Positions 16,897-25,567 of a stretch of DNA of 64,000 nt are shown here, piece by piece. Each line of letters starts with the position of its first letter. Position 1 is the stretch's first letter. Position numbers and translations under genes: made by a program. The stretch lies in assembly GCF_014349155.1 (NCBI RefSeq), contig NZ_JACSIT010000118.1, positions 1-64,000 on the forward strand. Reading direction: 5' to 3'. This DNA comes from Neolewinella lacunae (GTDB taxonomy: Bacteria > Bacteroidota > Bacteroidia > Chitinophagales > Saprospiraceae). The notes beneath the pieces are model-generated. The model made no database searches. It saw only the letters and a list, made by a program, of their open reading frames with translations, and was not told the origin of the DNA.

Positions 16897-17936
16897 ATCC
16901 TTGGCAGTTGTTCCCCGATGAGCATATTGACGATCCGCTGGCCGCCAATGCCGGAGGTCATGACCACTTTTTTGGGGTGTTGATCCGTGAATTCCCCGAT
17001 GATGCGGGCGTGGCGGCCGGTGTCCGTCCTTTGCATTGCACCGACCATTGCACCTGCGGCCGCGCCCGAAACCACCGCTAGAAAAAGGCCCTCATTGGCT
17101 ACGTAAAGCGGATCGAGGCCCAGCAATTCACAGGCCCCGGCCACCTGAGGATCGATGGGTAAGGCGCGCTGCTCCAGATGTACGCCCAGGTCCCGGTCGC
17201 GGGCCATTTCGTTGAGCGCCGTCCCTACCCCACCCCGCGTCGGGTCGCGCAGCAGTTTGATGTTGTTGCCAAATTCGTCGAGCAAGTCTTTTACCAAATG
17301 GTTCAGGGGCTGGGTGTCGCTGACGATCTGGCTCTCGAACTCCAGGCCTTCGCGTACGGACATGATGGCCATCCCGTGGGCCGCCAATTGACCGCTCACG
17401 ATGATTTTATCCCCCGGCATGATGCGCCGGATATCGATCTCCGCTTTTGGGTGAACGGTACCAACGCCCGTGGTATTCACAAAAACTTTGTCTCCTTTGC
17501 CGCGTTCCACCACTTTGGTATCGCCGGTGACCACACTTACTCCCGCTGCGGCGCAGGCGTTGCGGATGCTCACCAGAATATCCCAAAACTCCGTCATCGG
17601 CAGTCCCTCTTCAAGGATGAAAGCCAGGCTGAGGTAGCGCGGGATGGCCCCGCACATGGCCAGGTCATTGACCGTGCCATTGACGGCCAATTCACCGATA
17701 TCCCCCCCGGGAAAAAAGACGGGAGAGATGACAAAACTGTCCGTGGTAAACGCTGTTTTGCCGCTGAGCTCCAGGATCGCGCCGTCGTGGCGCTGATCGA
17801 GCAAGTCGTTTTTCAGCACGCTAAAAACGCCGCTGTCCAGCAGTTGATTGGTCAGCTTCCCCCCGCTGCCGTGGCCGAGGTTGATGGTGTCGAAGTCGAG
17901 CTTCGGCATGGGGCACTGTAGGTTCATTTTCGTCAT
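16890..17936 (-). CDS. hypE: Hydrogenase maturation protein HypE (thiocarbamate dehydratase)
   Basis: Dehydrates the carboxamide on its C-terminal Cys to a thiocyanate, giving the cyanide ligands of the NiFe site. The 348 residues have the purM-like ATP fold (LGHGSGGKLTNQLL near the start, TDSFVISPVFFPGGDIGELAVNG, DPTRGGVGTALNE) and end in the required PRIC with Cys348. The start at 17936 overlaps the hypD stop (ATGA). Residues ~290-296 (GAAAGAM) are encoded by a dispersed repeat. Confidence 0.97.
   Translation of the reverse strand: MTKMNLQCPMPKLDFDTINLGHGSGGKLTNQLLDSGVFSVLKNDLLDQRHDGAILELSGKTAFTTDSFVISPVFFPGGDIGELAVNGTVNDLAMCGAIPRYLSLAFILEEGLPMTEFWDILVSIRNACAAAGVSVVTGDTKVVERGKGDKVFVNTTGVGTVHPKAEIDIRRIMPGDKIIVSGQLAAHGMAIMSVREGLEFESQIVSDTQPLNHLVKDLLDEFGNNIKLLRDPTRGGVGTALNEMARDRDLGVHLEQRALPIDPQVAGACELLGLDPLYVANEGLFLAVVSGAAAGAMVGAMQRTDTGRHARIIGEFTDQHPKKVVMTSGIGGQRIVNMLIGEQLPRIC
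17050..17067 (+). repeat. Dispersed 18-bp repeat copy 8 (NN=GC), inside hypE
   Basis: Perfect match. hypE reads it G-A-A-A-G-A in a helix-forming stretch. Confidence 0.9.
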
Positions 17937-19036
17937 GCGTCCATTTCGGCTAGTAATCCGCTGAAGTTGTAGTAGGCTGCGCAGGCTCCTTCGGAACTCA
18001 CCATTGGTGCACCGAGGGGGGTTTCGGGCTTGCATTTGGTCCCGAAATTGGGGCAATCCAGGGGTTTGGCCAGGCCTTTCATGATGGCTCCGGAGATACA
18101 TTCGGGGTTCTCGGGGGCTTCGGCGATGTTGACCATGAATTTGCGGGTGGCGTCGTAGGCGGCGTAGGGTTCCCTGACCCGGTAGCCGCTGGCCGGAATT
18201 TCCCCCATGCCGCGCCAACTGCGGTCGGTGATCTCAAATACCTGGAAAATGGCGTCCATCGCGTTGGCGTTGCCGGCGGGACGCACCATGCGGGTGTACT
18301 GGTTTTCCAGTTTGGCTTCGCCCGCTTCCAGTTGCTTGACGGTCATCAAAATGCCCTGTAGTAAATCGATGGGCTCGAAACCCGTGACGACCATCGGAAT
18401 CCCGTACTCCTCCACAAGCGGGCCGTATTCGCCCGTCCCCATGATCGTACAAACGTGGCCAGCGGCGAGGAAGGCCTCGATGCGGCTCTCGGGGTCGTCC
18501 ATCACCGCCCGGATGGCGGGGGGGACCCGGACGTGGCTGGCCAGAATGCTGTAATTGCTCAGGCCCATTTTTTCGGCGTGGAGTACGGAGAGGGCATTGG
18601 CCGGAGCGGTGGTTTCGAAGCCGACCGCGAAGAAGACTACCTCCCGGTCGGGGTGTTGCTCGGCCAGCTTTACGGCCTCCAATGGGGAGTAGAGGATGCG
18701 GATGTCGGCACCGGCCGCTTTGGCTTCCAGCAGGCTTTTCCCCGAGCCCGGCACCCGCAGCATATCCCCGAAGGAACCGAGAATGACGCCTTTTTCTTCC
18801 GCCAGGTAAATCGCTTTATCGATCAGGCTGACGGGCGTCACACAAACCGGGCAGCCTGGCCCGTGGACCATGTTGATTTCCTTCGGCAGCAGGTTGAGGA
18901 TGCCGTTTTTAACCAGGCTATGGGTCTGTCCGCCGCAGACTTCCATAATCGTCCAGGGCCGCGTTACGGCCTTTTTGATTTCTTCCAGGTAACGGGCGGC
19001 AACGGTGGGGTCGCGGTATTCGGTCAGAAATTTCAT
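17933..19036 (-). CDS. hypD: Hydrogenase maturation protein HypD
   Basis: A scaffold for Fe(CN)2CO assembly together with HypC. 367 residues, a normal length. The conserved motifs CGGQTHS (Cys34) and GPGCPVCVTP (Cys62, Cys65) are present. The C-terminal region holds further Cys residues expected to bind the [4Fe-4S] cluster (near CISGAIMKGLAKPLDCPNFG). It follows hypC by 6 bp and is coupled to hypE by an ATGA overlap. Confidence 0.97.
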   Translation of the reverse strand: MKFLTEYRDPTVAARYLEEIKKAVTRPWTIMEVCGGQTHSLVKNGILNLLPKEINMVHGPGCPVCVTPVSLIDKAIYLAEEKGVILGSFGDMLRVPGSGKSLLEAKAAGADIRILYSPLEAVKLAEQHPDREVVFFAVGFETTAPANALSVLHAEKMGLSNYSILASHVRVPPAIRAVMDDPESRIEAFLAAGHVCTIMGTGEYGPLVEEYGIPMVVTGFEPIDLLQGILMTVKQLEAGEAKLENQYTRMVRPAGNANAMDAIFQVFEITDRSWRGMGEIPASGYRVREPYAAYDATRKFMVNIAEAPENPECISGAIMKGLAKPLDCPNFGTKCKPETPLGAPMVSSEGACAAYYNFSGLLAEMDA

Positions 19037-19042
19037 CTTAAT

Positions 19043-19360
19043 TCATTTTGGGCGAAAAGCCTGGCTGCCGACGGAGCGCGGGGCATCCACCTGGCCAGGC
19101 ACTTGGTAGTCTCCCTCGCGCAATTCATCGGTTTCCCCCATCGCCTCCAGATACTCAAAAACGCGTTTGGCTTCGGCTTCGTCGACGATGGAAATGGCTA
19201 CGCCGACGTGGACGAGGACGTAATCGCCCACCTCGGCCGTCGGCACCATATCGAGGGTGGCGTCTTTGATGATGCCCCCAAAGGAGATTTTGGCCATTCT
19301 AATCCGCCCGTCGTATTCGTGGCGGATGGACTGGATTTTACCCGGGATAGCTAAGCACAT
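19043..19360 (-). CDS. hypC: Hydrogenase maturation chaperone HypC/HupF
   Basis: A small chaperone that carries the iron centre between HypD and the large subunit. It begins MCLAIPG with the essential Cys2 and has the compact OB-like core (GDYVLVHVGVAISIVDEAEA). At 105 residues it is a little longer than many HypC proteins, with an extra C-terminal tail of about 20 residues. It overlaps the hypF 3' end by 23 bp. Confidence 0.96.
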   Translation of the reverse strand: MCLAIPGKIQSIRHEYDGRIRMAKISFGGIIKDATLDMVPTAEVGDYVLVHVGVAISIVDEAEAKRVFEYLEAMGETDELREGDYQVPGQVDAPRSVGSQAFRPK

Positions 19361-21611
19361 AATTTTCTTGGTTTTGCCCAGCTGCGCAGCGCGTTCGCTG
19401 CGTCAGCGCGTAGTGGATGATTTGGCCGTAGGCGATGTTCTCGTCGTTGGGCGATAGTTGCTGATGAAAGTAGAGCTGGTATTCCGGCAGCCTTGCGCGG
19501 AGTAAATCAAGCAGCAAGGCGTTTTGAAATACTCCCCCGCTGAAGCCAATGGCGCGGACCTTCTGCGCTTCGGCGATTTCCTTTACCCAGTCCACCAGCG
19601 TAAGGTGGAAGCGGGCTGCGATTACCGTTGGGGCACGGTACGGGAGGTCTGCCAGTAAGTTTTCCCACAATTCCGGCTGGTCATACGGGAGGAGGTTTGG
19701 TTCCCGAGCCAGCCCCTCCCGCGCGGCCTGTTCGAGCAGGGCAGCGGCTTGCCCTTCGTAAGTTTGTTGCTCCATCAGCCCCAGTAAACAAGCTACCGCA
19801 TCAAAGAGACGGCCCACGCTGGAGGTACGCAGTTTTGCGCGCGCCCGCAGGTGCCAAAGATTGTTGAACGGCAAAGTGCCCAACTTCGTCCGCAGAACAT
19901 CCTCTGCTGGGGGTAAGTGGCCAGCAAAGGCCAGTGCGGCGTAACGAAGGTCGCGGGACATCTGGTCGCCCCCCAGGTGCGGAACGTAGGCCAGGTGCGC
20001 CACCCGCCGAAAACCCCGTTGATCAAAACGGAAAAACTCTCCGCCCCAGACGTGACCATCGTGGCCCAGGCCCGTGCCGTCCCATACCACGCCGAGGATT
20101 TCGTGGGCGGTATCGAGCAGGTCGTGTTCCCCGAGCAAGGCGGCAAAGTGTGCCTCGTGGTGCTGGACCCGGTGGAGGTTCAAGCCGTGTTTTTCGGCGT
20201 ATTCCTGCCCCAGCGCATGGCTGAAGTACGCGGGGTGTAAGTCGGTAAGCACCGCCGTGGGCCGGGCGTCCAACAAGGCCTGGCTCTGCACCAGGGTACT
20301 ACTGAAGCGTTGGTGGCTGCCGAAGTCCGCCAAGTCGCCGAGGAAGGAGGTGACAAAAATGCGGCCATTGGCACGCAGGGCTACGGCGCTTTTCAGGTCG
20401 GCTCCGCAGGCGAGCAAGTCGGGGCCTACAGGCTGCGCGGCGGGGGGAGCGAGAGCCGGGGCCAATCCCCTACCCCGCCGCAGGACAATCCGCTGGCCAA
20501 AGTCTTCGGTGAAGCGGACGAGGCTGTCGTCCTGGGCCTGTGCGATGGCCAGGTCGTGGGTAAGAACAAAATCGGCCAGTTGTAAGACTTGGTCTTCCTG
20601 CCCGTCCGTCAGAATGGGCTCGCCGGAAAGGTTGGCGCTGGTCGCCACCAGCGGACCGCCAAAATCATGCGAAAGGAGGGTCAGGAGCGGACTACTGGGC
20701 AGCATCGCCCCCACGTAGGCGGAGTCTGAGCAAGGCGGGAAGGCCGCCGTGCCGAGGTGTTTGGGCAGCAGGACGATGGGTGCGGCGGGCCCCGAAAGCT
20801 CCGCCGCCGCCAGCGGGGATACGCGGGCGTAGGGCTGGACTGCTGGCAAGTCAGGAAAAAGTACGGCAAAGGGTTTGTCTGGCCGCTGCTTTCTGCGCCG
20901 CAGTTCCTCCACTGCGGGGGCGTGAAGGGCATCGCAACAGAGCAGATAGCCCGCAATGCCTTTTACGGCCACAATCCTGCCTTGCCGGAGAAGACGCGCC
21001 CCCACCACCAACACGGCATCCTGCGTCCGCGCCCCACCGGGCCCGAGTAAGGTGAGGGTGATGCCGCAGTCCGGGCAGGAGTTGGTTTGGCTGAAGTGGC
21101 GACGATTGGTGGGATCTGCGTACTCGGCCCGGCAGCTGGGGCACATGGCAAAAGGAGCAACGGTCGTCCGCTCCCGGTCGTAAGGCAAAGCCGTAGTGAT
21201 CGCGTAGCGCGGGCCGCAGTTGGTGCAGGTAGTGAAGGGGTAGCGGAAGCGACGGTTCTGGGACTGGTGCAGTTCTTCGCGGCAGTCAGAACAGATCGCA
21301 AAATCGGGGGCGACCAGCAGATCGGGCTTTCCCTTAGCGGTGCTGTCGGTAATGGAAAAATCGGGAAATTCTCGCCAGGCAGTGGCTTGTAGGGTGTGGG
21401 CCGTTACCAGGGCGCGGGGCGGGAGATTGGCCAGCAGGTGGTGCTGGAATTGGCGGGCCTGGAACTCCGGGGCGTTGAAGTACACCCGTAGCCCCGCCGG
21501 GCCGTTGCTGACCTCGCCAGCGAGCCCACTGGCGCAGGCCAGGCGGTATACGGTGGGGCGGAATCCCACCCCTTGCACGCGTCCACTGATGTGTAGTTCC
21601 CAGGTTTTCAC
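19338..21611 (-). CDS. hypF: Carbamoyltransferase HypF
   Basis: Makes the carbamoyl group from carbamoyl phosphate that HypE turns into cyanide. 757 residues in the usual order: acylphosphatase-like domain (residues 1-90, SGRVQGVGFRPTVYRL), zinc-finger domain with four CxxC pairs (CSDC, CTNC, CPSC, CPDC, residues ~105-185), YrdC-like domain, and Kae1-like carbamoyltransferase domain with HHEAH (around VQHHEAHFAAL). Two stretches are altered by dispersed-repeat copies: GARTQDA at ~193-199, just after the zinc fingers, and WHLRARAK at ~586-592. It overlaps hypC and starts one base after the hypB stop. Confidence 0.97.
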   Translation of the reverse strand: MKTWELHISGRVQGVGFRPTVYRLACASGLAGEVSNGPAGLRVYFNAPEFQARQFQHHLLANLPPRALVTAHTLQATAWREFPDFSITDSTAKGKPDLLVAPDFAICSDCREELHQSQNRRFRYPFTTCTNCGPRYAITTALPYDRERTTVAPFAMCPSCRAEYADPTNRRHFSQTNSCPDCGITLTLLGPGGARTQDAVLVVGARLLRQGRIVAVKGIAGYLLCCDALHAPAVEELRRRKQRPDKPFAVLFPDLPAVQPYARVSPLAAAELSGPAAPIVLLPKHLGTAAFPPCSDSAYVGAMLPSSPLLTLLSHDFGGPLVATSANLSGEPILTDGQEDQVLQLADFVLTHDLAIAQAQDDSLVRFTEDFGQRIVLRRGRGLAPALAPPAAQPVGPDLLACGADLKSAVALRANGRIFVTSFLGDLADFGSHQRFSSTLVQSQALLDARPTAVLTDLHPAYFSHALGQEYAEKHGLNLHRVQHHEAHFAALLGEHDLLDTAHEILGVVWDGTGLGHDGHVWGGEFFRFDQRGFRRVAHLAYVPHLGGDQMSRDLRYAALAFAGHLPPAEDVLRTKLGTLPFNNLWHLRARAKLRTSSVGRLFDAVACLLGLMEQQTYEGQAAALLEQAAREGLAREPNLLPYDQPELWENLLADLPYRAPTVIAARFHLTLVDWVKEIAEAQKVRAIGFSGGVFQNALLLDLLRARLPEYQLYFHQQLSPNDENIAYGQIIHYALTQRTRCAAGQNQENYVLSYPG
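19837..19854 (-). repeat. Dispersed 18-bp repeat, decayed copy, inside hypF
   Basis: 17 of 18 positions match (NN=GG), with one mismatch at the outer GGG. hypF reads it H-L-R-A-R-A. Confidence 0.65.
21016..21034 (+). repeat. Dispersed repeat, decayed copy with 1-base insertion, inside hypF
   Basis: GCA-T-CCTGCGTCCGCGCCC is the consensus with one extra T. hypF reads G-A-R-T-Q-D-A, so the expected Q-V-Q frame has shifted after the insertion. This suggests an older copy. Confidence 0.55.
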
Positions 21612-21612
21612 A

Positions 21613-22332
21613 TCAAGCAGTGGTGAGGGCGTTGGCTTTTTTCTCGGCGGCCCGGGCGATGAGCCACTGGCACCATTCCTCCATCCCCTCCCCTTTCAGG
21701 CTGGAGACTTCTAGCACGGCCAGGTCGGGGTTGATGTCGCGGGCGTCTTTGATGACGGCCTCGACCGAGAAAGGGAGGTAAGGCAGTAAGTCGCATTTTG
21801 AGATCACCATCATTTCGGAGGTCAGGAACATGCGGGGGTATTTCTTGGGTTTGTCGTCCCCTTCCGTCGTGGCAATCAGCGTTACGCGGTAGTCTTCGCC
21901 CAGGTCGAAAGCCGCCGGGCAGACGAGGTTGCCAACGTTTTCGACGATCAGCACGTCGGTGCCTTCCAGGTCCAGGTTGTCCATGGCCTGCCAGACCATC
22001 TGGGCCTCCAGGTGGCAGATGCCGCCGGTGACGATCTGGAGAGCATCGAGGCCCACTTCCCGCAGGCGGTCGGCGTCGCGCTCCGTTTCCAGGTCGCCCA
22101 CCAGGACTTTAATTTTCAGCCGATCGCCGATTCGGCGGGCCGTCTCCTGTAAGAGTGAGGTTTTGCCGCTACCGGGGCTGGACGTCATGTTAATGAGGAG
22201 AATATTCCGCGCCGCTACCTGTTTGCGGATTTGCTCGGCCATGAAGTCATTGGCTTTGAGCAGGTGCATGGTGGTGTTGTCGCAGTTAACGGTGCCACGG
22301 GCCATGCGGTTGGATTTTTGCGTATGGGCCAT
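21613..22332 (-). CDS. hypB: Hydrogenase nickel incorporation GTPase HypB
   Basis: A GTPase that delivers Ni2+ to the hydrogenase large subunit with HypA. 239 residues. P-loop SSPGSGKTS (residues 51-59), switch region and metal site GGICHLEAQMV, and NKxD-like SKCDLLPY are present. The N-terminal CxxCGC or poly-His nickel-storage segment found in some HypB proteins is absent. I start at ATG 22332 (MAHTQ), which leaves 52 bp after hypA; the longer frame to 22482 would overlap hypA and has no homology. Confidence 0.96.
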   Translation of the reverse strand: MAHTQKSNRMARGTVNCDNTTMHLLKANDFMAEQIRKQVAARNILLINMTSSPGSGKTSLLQETARRIGDRLKIKVLVGDLETERDADRLREVGLDALQIVTGGICHLEAQMVWQAMDNLDLEGTDVLIVENVGNLVCPAAFDLGEDYRVTLIATTEGDDKPKKYPRMFLTSEMMVISKCDLLPYLPFSVEAVIKDARDINPDLAVLEVSSLKGEGMEEWCQWLIARAAEKKANALTTA

Positions 22333-22384
22333 AAGTTGTTTTTTTGGTTCCCCGGTGAAGATACTCCGCAGCGAGGAGAAGTGA

Positions 22385-22744
22385 TCAGGTAGGTAGTGGG
22401 TCGGAAAATTCGACCTGATGGATGAGTAATTCGTTACCCTGAACGACGTTACTGGTGGGGCGCGAGCAGTGGGCGCAGGCAAATTTATAGTTGTCGATCT
22501 GGCTCCGGTGCCCGCAGATTTCGCACTCGACGAGGATGGGCAGCAGTTCCACGGCCAGCGTCACGCCAGCAAACTTCCCTTCGCCCTCCTGCACGGCCCC
22601 GAAGGCATTTTGCAGCAGCACCGGCTCGACGTTGGAAAGGAGGCCGACGCGGAGCTTGATGTTGGTCAGGCGCATCAACTCCTCCGCCGAGAAGGCTTCT
22701 TCCAGCGTAGCGGCGATGCTGCGTACCAGGGATACTTCGTGCAT
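22385..22744 (-). CDS. hypA: Hydrogenase nickel chaperone HypA
   Basis: Binds nickel through the N-terminal MHE (here MHEVSL) and carries a structural zinc through Cys74, Cys77, Cys90 and Cys93 (CEIC and CAHC). 119 residues, a standard length. It starts 5 bp after the TPR gene in the same operon and precedes hypB. Confidence 0.97.
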   Translation of the reverse strand: MHEVSLVRSIAATLEEAFSAEELMRLTNIKLRVGLLSNVEPVLLQNAFGAVQEGEGKFAGVTLAVELLPILVECEICGHRSQIDNYKFACAHCSRPTSNVVQGNELLIHQVEFSDPLPT

Positions 22745-22749
22745 GGTGC

Positions 22750-24255
22750 TTATGCGTAGGCGGCCTTGAGCAGGTCGAGTTTATCCAAATGGTTGCGCGC
22801 CTCTTCCACCAGGCTCGGATCCGGGGAAATGGCGATGATTTCTTCGGCTTTGGCCTGCATTTCGGCCACCCGCGCTGCGTCGAAAGCATCTTCGGGCATC
22901 CCGAGTTGCCACTGCCCTTCGAGGTAGTTGAGTAAGGTCAGCGAGCGCTCCCGGGGCATGGTTGCGGCCGGGCGCAACTGTAGCGCCTCCTGGTAAAAGT
23001 AGAGGGCTTTTTCAACGTTGTCGGTCAGTTTGGCGGCGGGGTACTTGATCAGGGCATTGCCGTAGTGGTTGCACACTGTGGCATACTGCTGGGGGTGCGC
23101 TTCTTTGGTCAGGATGGTCATGGCTTCCTGGAAGGCGGTACTGGAGACTGCTGCCCACATCCCCTTCTTCTTCGCTTCGTCGGGGACTTCGGCGTAGATC
23201 AAGCCCAAGTGCTGCTGAATGTCGGCGTAAATCAGGGGCGAACGCTCGCGGGTAAAGGTGCGGGCGGCCTGGTGCAGGGCCTCGGCGGCTTTACGGTAAA
23301 ACTGCGGGTTGCCGCTCTGGGCCCAACTGAAGAGCAAGGTCCCTTTGCGCAAGAATGCATCGGCCAGCAACTCCGGCACTTCCAGTCCTTCCAGCAGGCC
23401 AATGGCGCGACTGAGGTAGCCGAGCCCTTCACTCCAGCTTTTGTCGTAGTGGCAGATCGTGCCGGCGTCCAGCAGGATCAGGGCGGTTTCCAGGGGGCGG
23501 TTTTGCCGTTCGTAGGTCTGGAGCACCTGCCAAAGATCTTCCTTCAAGGTCGTGAGCAAGGCCTGGTCGAAGGGCTCCGCTACGGTCTGCATCCGGGCCT
23601 GGCAAAGGGTGTGGCGCAGGGCCGTTTTGCCTTCGGGGCTTTCGGCACTGGCCAGGCCTACCTGGAGTACCCGGATGGCGTCCGCCACTTCTCCCAGGTC
23701 CATGAGCAGGGTCCCAAACTGGCGGGCGGTGTAGGCGCGGTACTCTGGCGAGGGAGCCAGTTCGAGGGCCTCCAGGTAAAAGTATTTGGTCTGTTCGTGG
23801 TCCGCTTTTTCGACACCGTAGTGGCGGACGACGGCGTGATTGTGCATCAGGCGGTATTCGTCAAAGTGTTCGAGGCTGGAGCCCAGGTCGCCGGGGTCAA
23901 TGGTCAGGCCGTGTTGGAGGCGGTTGTAGACGTCGAGTTCGTGGTTGAGGGCGGGGTCGAGGTCGGCCAGGTAGTGGTATACCCGTTCGTAGTTGTTGAG
24001 GCGGGCGAAGAGTAAGGCCAGCAGGTAAGCGGGCGTCAGGGGCAGTTTTTCGGCCAGCAGGTAGGGCGGCAGCACATCGAACCAATCAAGCAGGGGGTGA
24101 ATGGCGTCGTCGCGGACCACCAGGTTGAGGGCGCTGGGCACCGGCCGCTCCTCAAGGTAATCCACCAGCCGGACGAGTTCGCCCAGCCGTTCTTCGCGGG
24201 CAATGACGGCGGCCAGATCGGCGTGGTATTTAGTTGGAGAATAAATCGTCAGCAT
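22750..24255 (-). CDS. TPR-repeat protein of hydrogenase operon
   Basis: A 501-residue all-helical protein with degenerate tetratricopeptide repeats over most of its length, for example AYTARQFGTLLMDLGEVADA, YADIQQHLGLIYAEVPDEA and ATVCNHYGNALIKYPAAKL. No signal peptide and no metal motifs were seen. It overlaps the preceding gene by 26 bp. TPR proteins are found beside group 2a hydrogenases, and I infer an assembly or docking role. The exact function is unknown. Confidence 0.8.
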   Translation of the reverse strand: MLTIYSPTKYHADLAAVIAREERLGELVRLVDYLEERPVPSALNLVVRDDAIHPLLDWFDVLPPYLLAEKLPLTPAYLLALLFARLNNYERVYHYLADLDPALNHELDVYNRLQHGLTIDPGDLGSSLEHFDEYRLMHNHAVVRHYGVEKADHEQTKYFYLEALELAPSPEYRAYTARQFGTLLMDLGEVADAIRVLQVGLASAESPEGKTALRHTLCQARMQTVAEPFDQALLTTLKEDLWQVLQTYERQNRPLETALILLDAGTICHYDKSWSEGLGYLSRAIGLLEGLEVPELLADAFLRKGTLLFSWAQSGNPQFYRKAAEALHQAARTFTRERSPLIYADIQQHLGLIYAEVPDEAKKKGMWAAVSSTAFQEAMTILTKEAHPQQYATVCNHYGNALIKYPAAKLTDNVEKALYFYQEALQLRPAATMPRERSLTLLNYLEGQWQLGMPEDAFDAARVAEMQAKAEEIIAISPDPSLVEEARNHLDKLDLLKAAYA

Positions 24256-24526
24256 CGGAGCTATTCTTGGGGCGCGGATCCCGGGGGTCGGCGCTGATTT
24301 GTCGTTGCAAAAGGTTGGCGTGCCACTCGGCCCGCTCCCGGGTGGGGTAATCAGTGATAGGGCGGACGAGTTTGCGGAGGGCGTCGGCGGGGTCGGTATA
24401 GAGCATCACTACCCAAAAGCGGCCGCTTTTTTCGTCAATGCGGTGGGTGACGATGCTGTTGCGGAGCCAGTCAGCCTCCTGGGCCAGGAAGGTGAGGTCC
24501 TCCTTTTTACCGGGTACTTCGGGCAT
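24230..24526 (-). CDS. Small unknown protein in hydrogenase operon
   Basis: A 98-residue protein that I do not recognise. It is highly charged, without Cys motifs or a signal peptide. The segment SGRFWVVMLYTDPADALRKLVRP looks like a beta-alpha unit. It begins one base after the previous stop (TGATATG) and overlaps the TPR gene by 26 bp, so it is translated with its neighbours. It may be a hydrogenase-specific partner of the TPR protein; that is inference. Confidence 0.75.
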   Translation of the reverse strand: MPEVPGKKEDLTFLAQEADWLRNSIVTHRIDEKSGRFWVVMLYTDPADALRKLVRPITDYPTRERAEWHANLLQRQISADPRDPRPKNSSDADDLFSN

Positions 24527-24527
24527 A

Positions 24528-24917
24528 TCATTCGTTTGTTTTCAGGAAAACCTGGAGCATTTTCCAACCGGGCCGGGCGGAAAATGCGAGGGGGCGGTCA
24601 TGCTCATCCAGTTCATTGTCAATGATGATTTCCTGGAGGGAGAGGGACTTATCCCCTCCCAGATTCCGGTCTTTGAGCATGACCAGGCTGCATTCGTGGA
24701 GTGACTTGAAGGCGGTGTCGGACATGGGCGCGAGCAGCAGTGCGCCGCGCTGTGGGTAGTAAACGGCGTAAACCTGGCGCTCGCCCCCAAAAGCGTTTTC
24801 GGCCACCTGGGCGGAGAGCCACAGATGCTGGCTTTTGAGCTGCACCTGGTCGCCATCCAGGGAGGGCGCAAGGCTGGCCGCGTCAGCGAGGTGGTCTTCG
24901 TGAAAGATTTTTTCCAA
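24528..24917 (-). CDS. Unknown protein in hydrogenase operon
   Basis: About 129 residues of soluble mixed alpha/beta protein; I cannot assign a family. Recognisable segments are SAQVAENAFGGERQVYAVYY and DKSLSLQEIIIDNELDEHD. I chose a TTG start at 24917, 14 bp after the protease stop. The only upstream ATG (24998) would overlap the protease gene by 68 bp and would translate the dispersed repeat. The true start remains uncertain, but the downstream frame is open and sits between recognised operon members. Confidence 0.65.
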   Translation of the reverse strand: MEKIFHEDHLADAASLAPSLDGDQVQLKSQHLWLSAQVAENAFGGERQVYAVYYPQRGALLLAPMSDTAFKSLHECSLVMLKDRNLGGDKSLSLQEIIIDNELDEHDRPLAFSARPGWKMLQVFLKTNE

Positions 24918-24930
24918 GGCAGTTGAAGTT

Positions 24931-25437
24931 TTAGGGCGCTGCCGCAGGTGCAACGGCGGGTTGAACGGCAAGGCCGAGGCGGTCGGCAATAATCCCAACG
25001 AGGCGTTCGGCCGCCGCCAACACCGCAGGGCTCATGCCAAGGTTTAGCTTGGTATTGGTAATGGAAATGAGGTAGACGCCAACGTCCTCGGGGTAGTCGT
25101 CCCGCAGGATTTTTTTAGCGTAGCTCAGGGCCTGGTCCCACTTGAGGCTGTGGAGGAAGACCATGGGGTCATCCTGGATGGCGGCTTCCACCTCGGCGGC
25201 GGGCAGGTGGTAGAGGGTACCGTCGGGCTCGCCGGTGTTGATGACGCCGTCGACGAGGAGGATGCGCTCATTGCCCTGCAGTTGAAAGAGGACCTCGAAG
25301 GCGGAAGTCCCCATATCCAGGATGATGAGGTCCGGGTTGGCTGGCAGTCTTCGCTGGAGTTGTTCAATGACGTAGCAGCCGACACTATCGTCGCTACGTA
25401 CCGGGTTGCCAAATCCGAGAAGGGCCGTTTTTTTCAT
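24931..25437 (-). CDS. Hydrogenase maturation endopeptidase (HupD/HyaD/HupW family)
   Basis: A nickel-dependent protease that removes the C-terminal tail of the large subunit after Ni insertion. The 168 residues begin with GFGNPVRSDD (residues 8-17), the family signature. The conserved Asp in ILLVDGV and a His in FLHSLKWD fit the metal-binding triad. The start at 25437 places the signature 8 residues from Met. The last six residues (APAAAP) come from a dispersed repeat that runs into the stop codon. The likely substrate is the HupL-type protein encoded just upstream. Confidence 0.93.
   Translation of the reverse strand: MKKTALLGFGNPVRSDDSVGCYVIEQLQRRLPANPDLIILDMGTSAFEVLFQLQGNERILLVDGVINTGEPDGTLYHLPAAEVEAAIQDDPMVFLHSLKWDQALSYAKKILRDDYPEDVGVYLISITNTKLNLGMSPAVLAAAERLVGIIADRLGLAVQPAVAPAAAP
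24934..24951 (-). repeat. Dispersed 18-bp repeat copy 11 (NN=GC), at protease gene stop
   Basis: 17 of 18 positions match (A for C in CGCGCCC). It encodes the final A-P-A-A-A-P of the protease, directly followed by its TAA. Confidence 0.85.
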
Positions 25438-25511
25438 TCCGCAGTGGGATAAGAGGGCGGGGAGTGGCATTGGTTTCCCTGGGCCGCTCCCCGCTCCTTA
25501 AGCTTTACAAT

Positions 25512-25529
25512 GCACCTGCGCTCGCGCCC
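25512..25529 (+). repeat. Dispersed 18-bp repeat copy 12 (NN=CT), intergenic
   Basis: Perfect match, in the 130-bp gap between the large-subunit gene and the protease gene. Confidence 0.9.
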
Positions 25530-25567
25530 CCGAAAACACTCATTTTCAGGTATTTGTAACGCCTTGA

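Noticed and set aside
21613-22482. Longer HypB starting at 22482
   Set aside because: It would overlap hypA by 98 bp. The added 50 residues have no HypB character.
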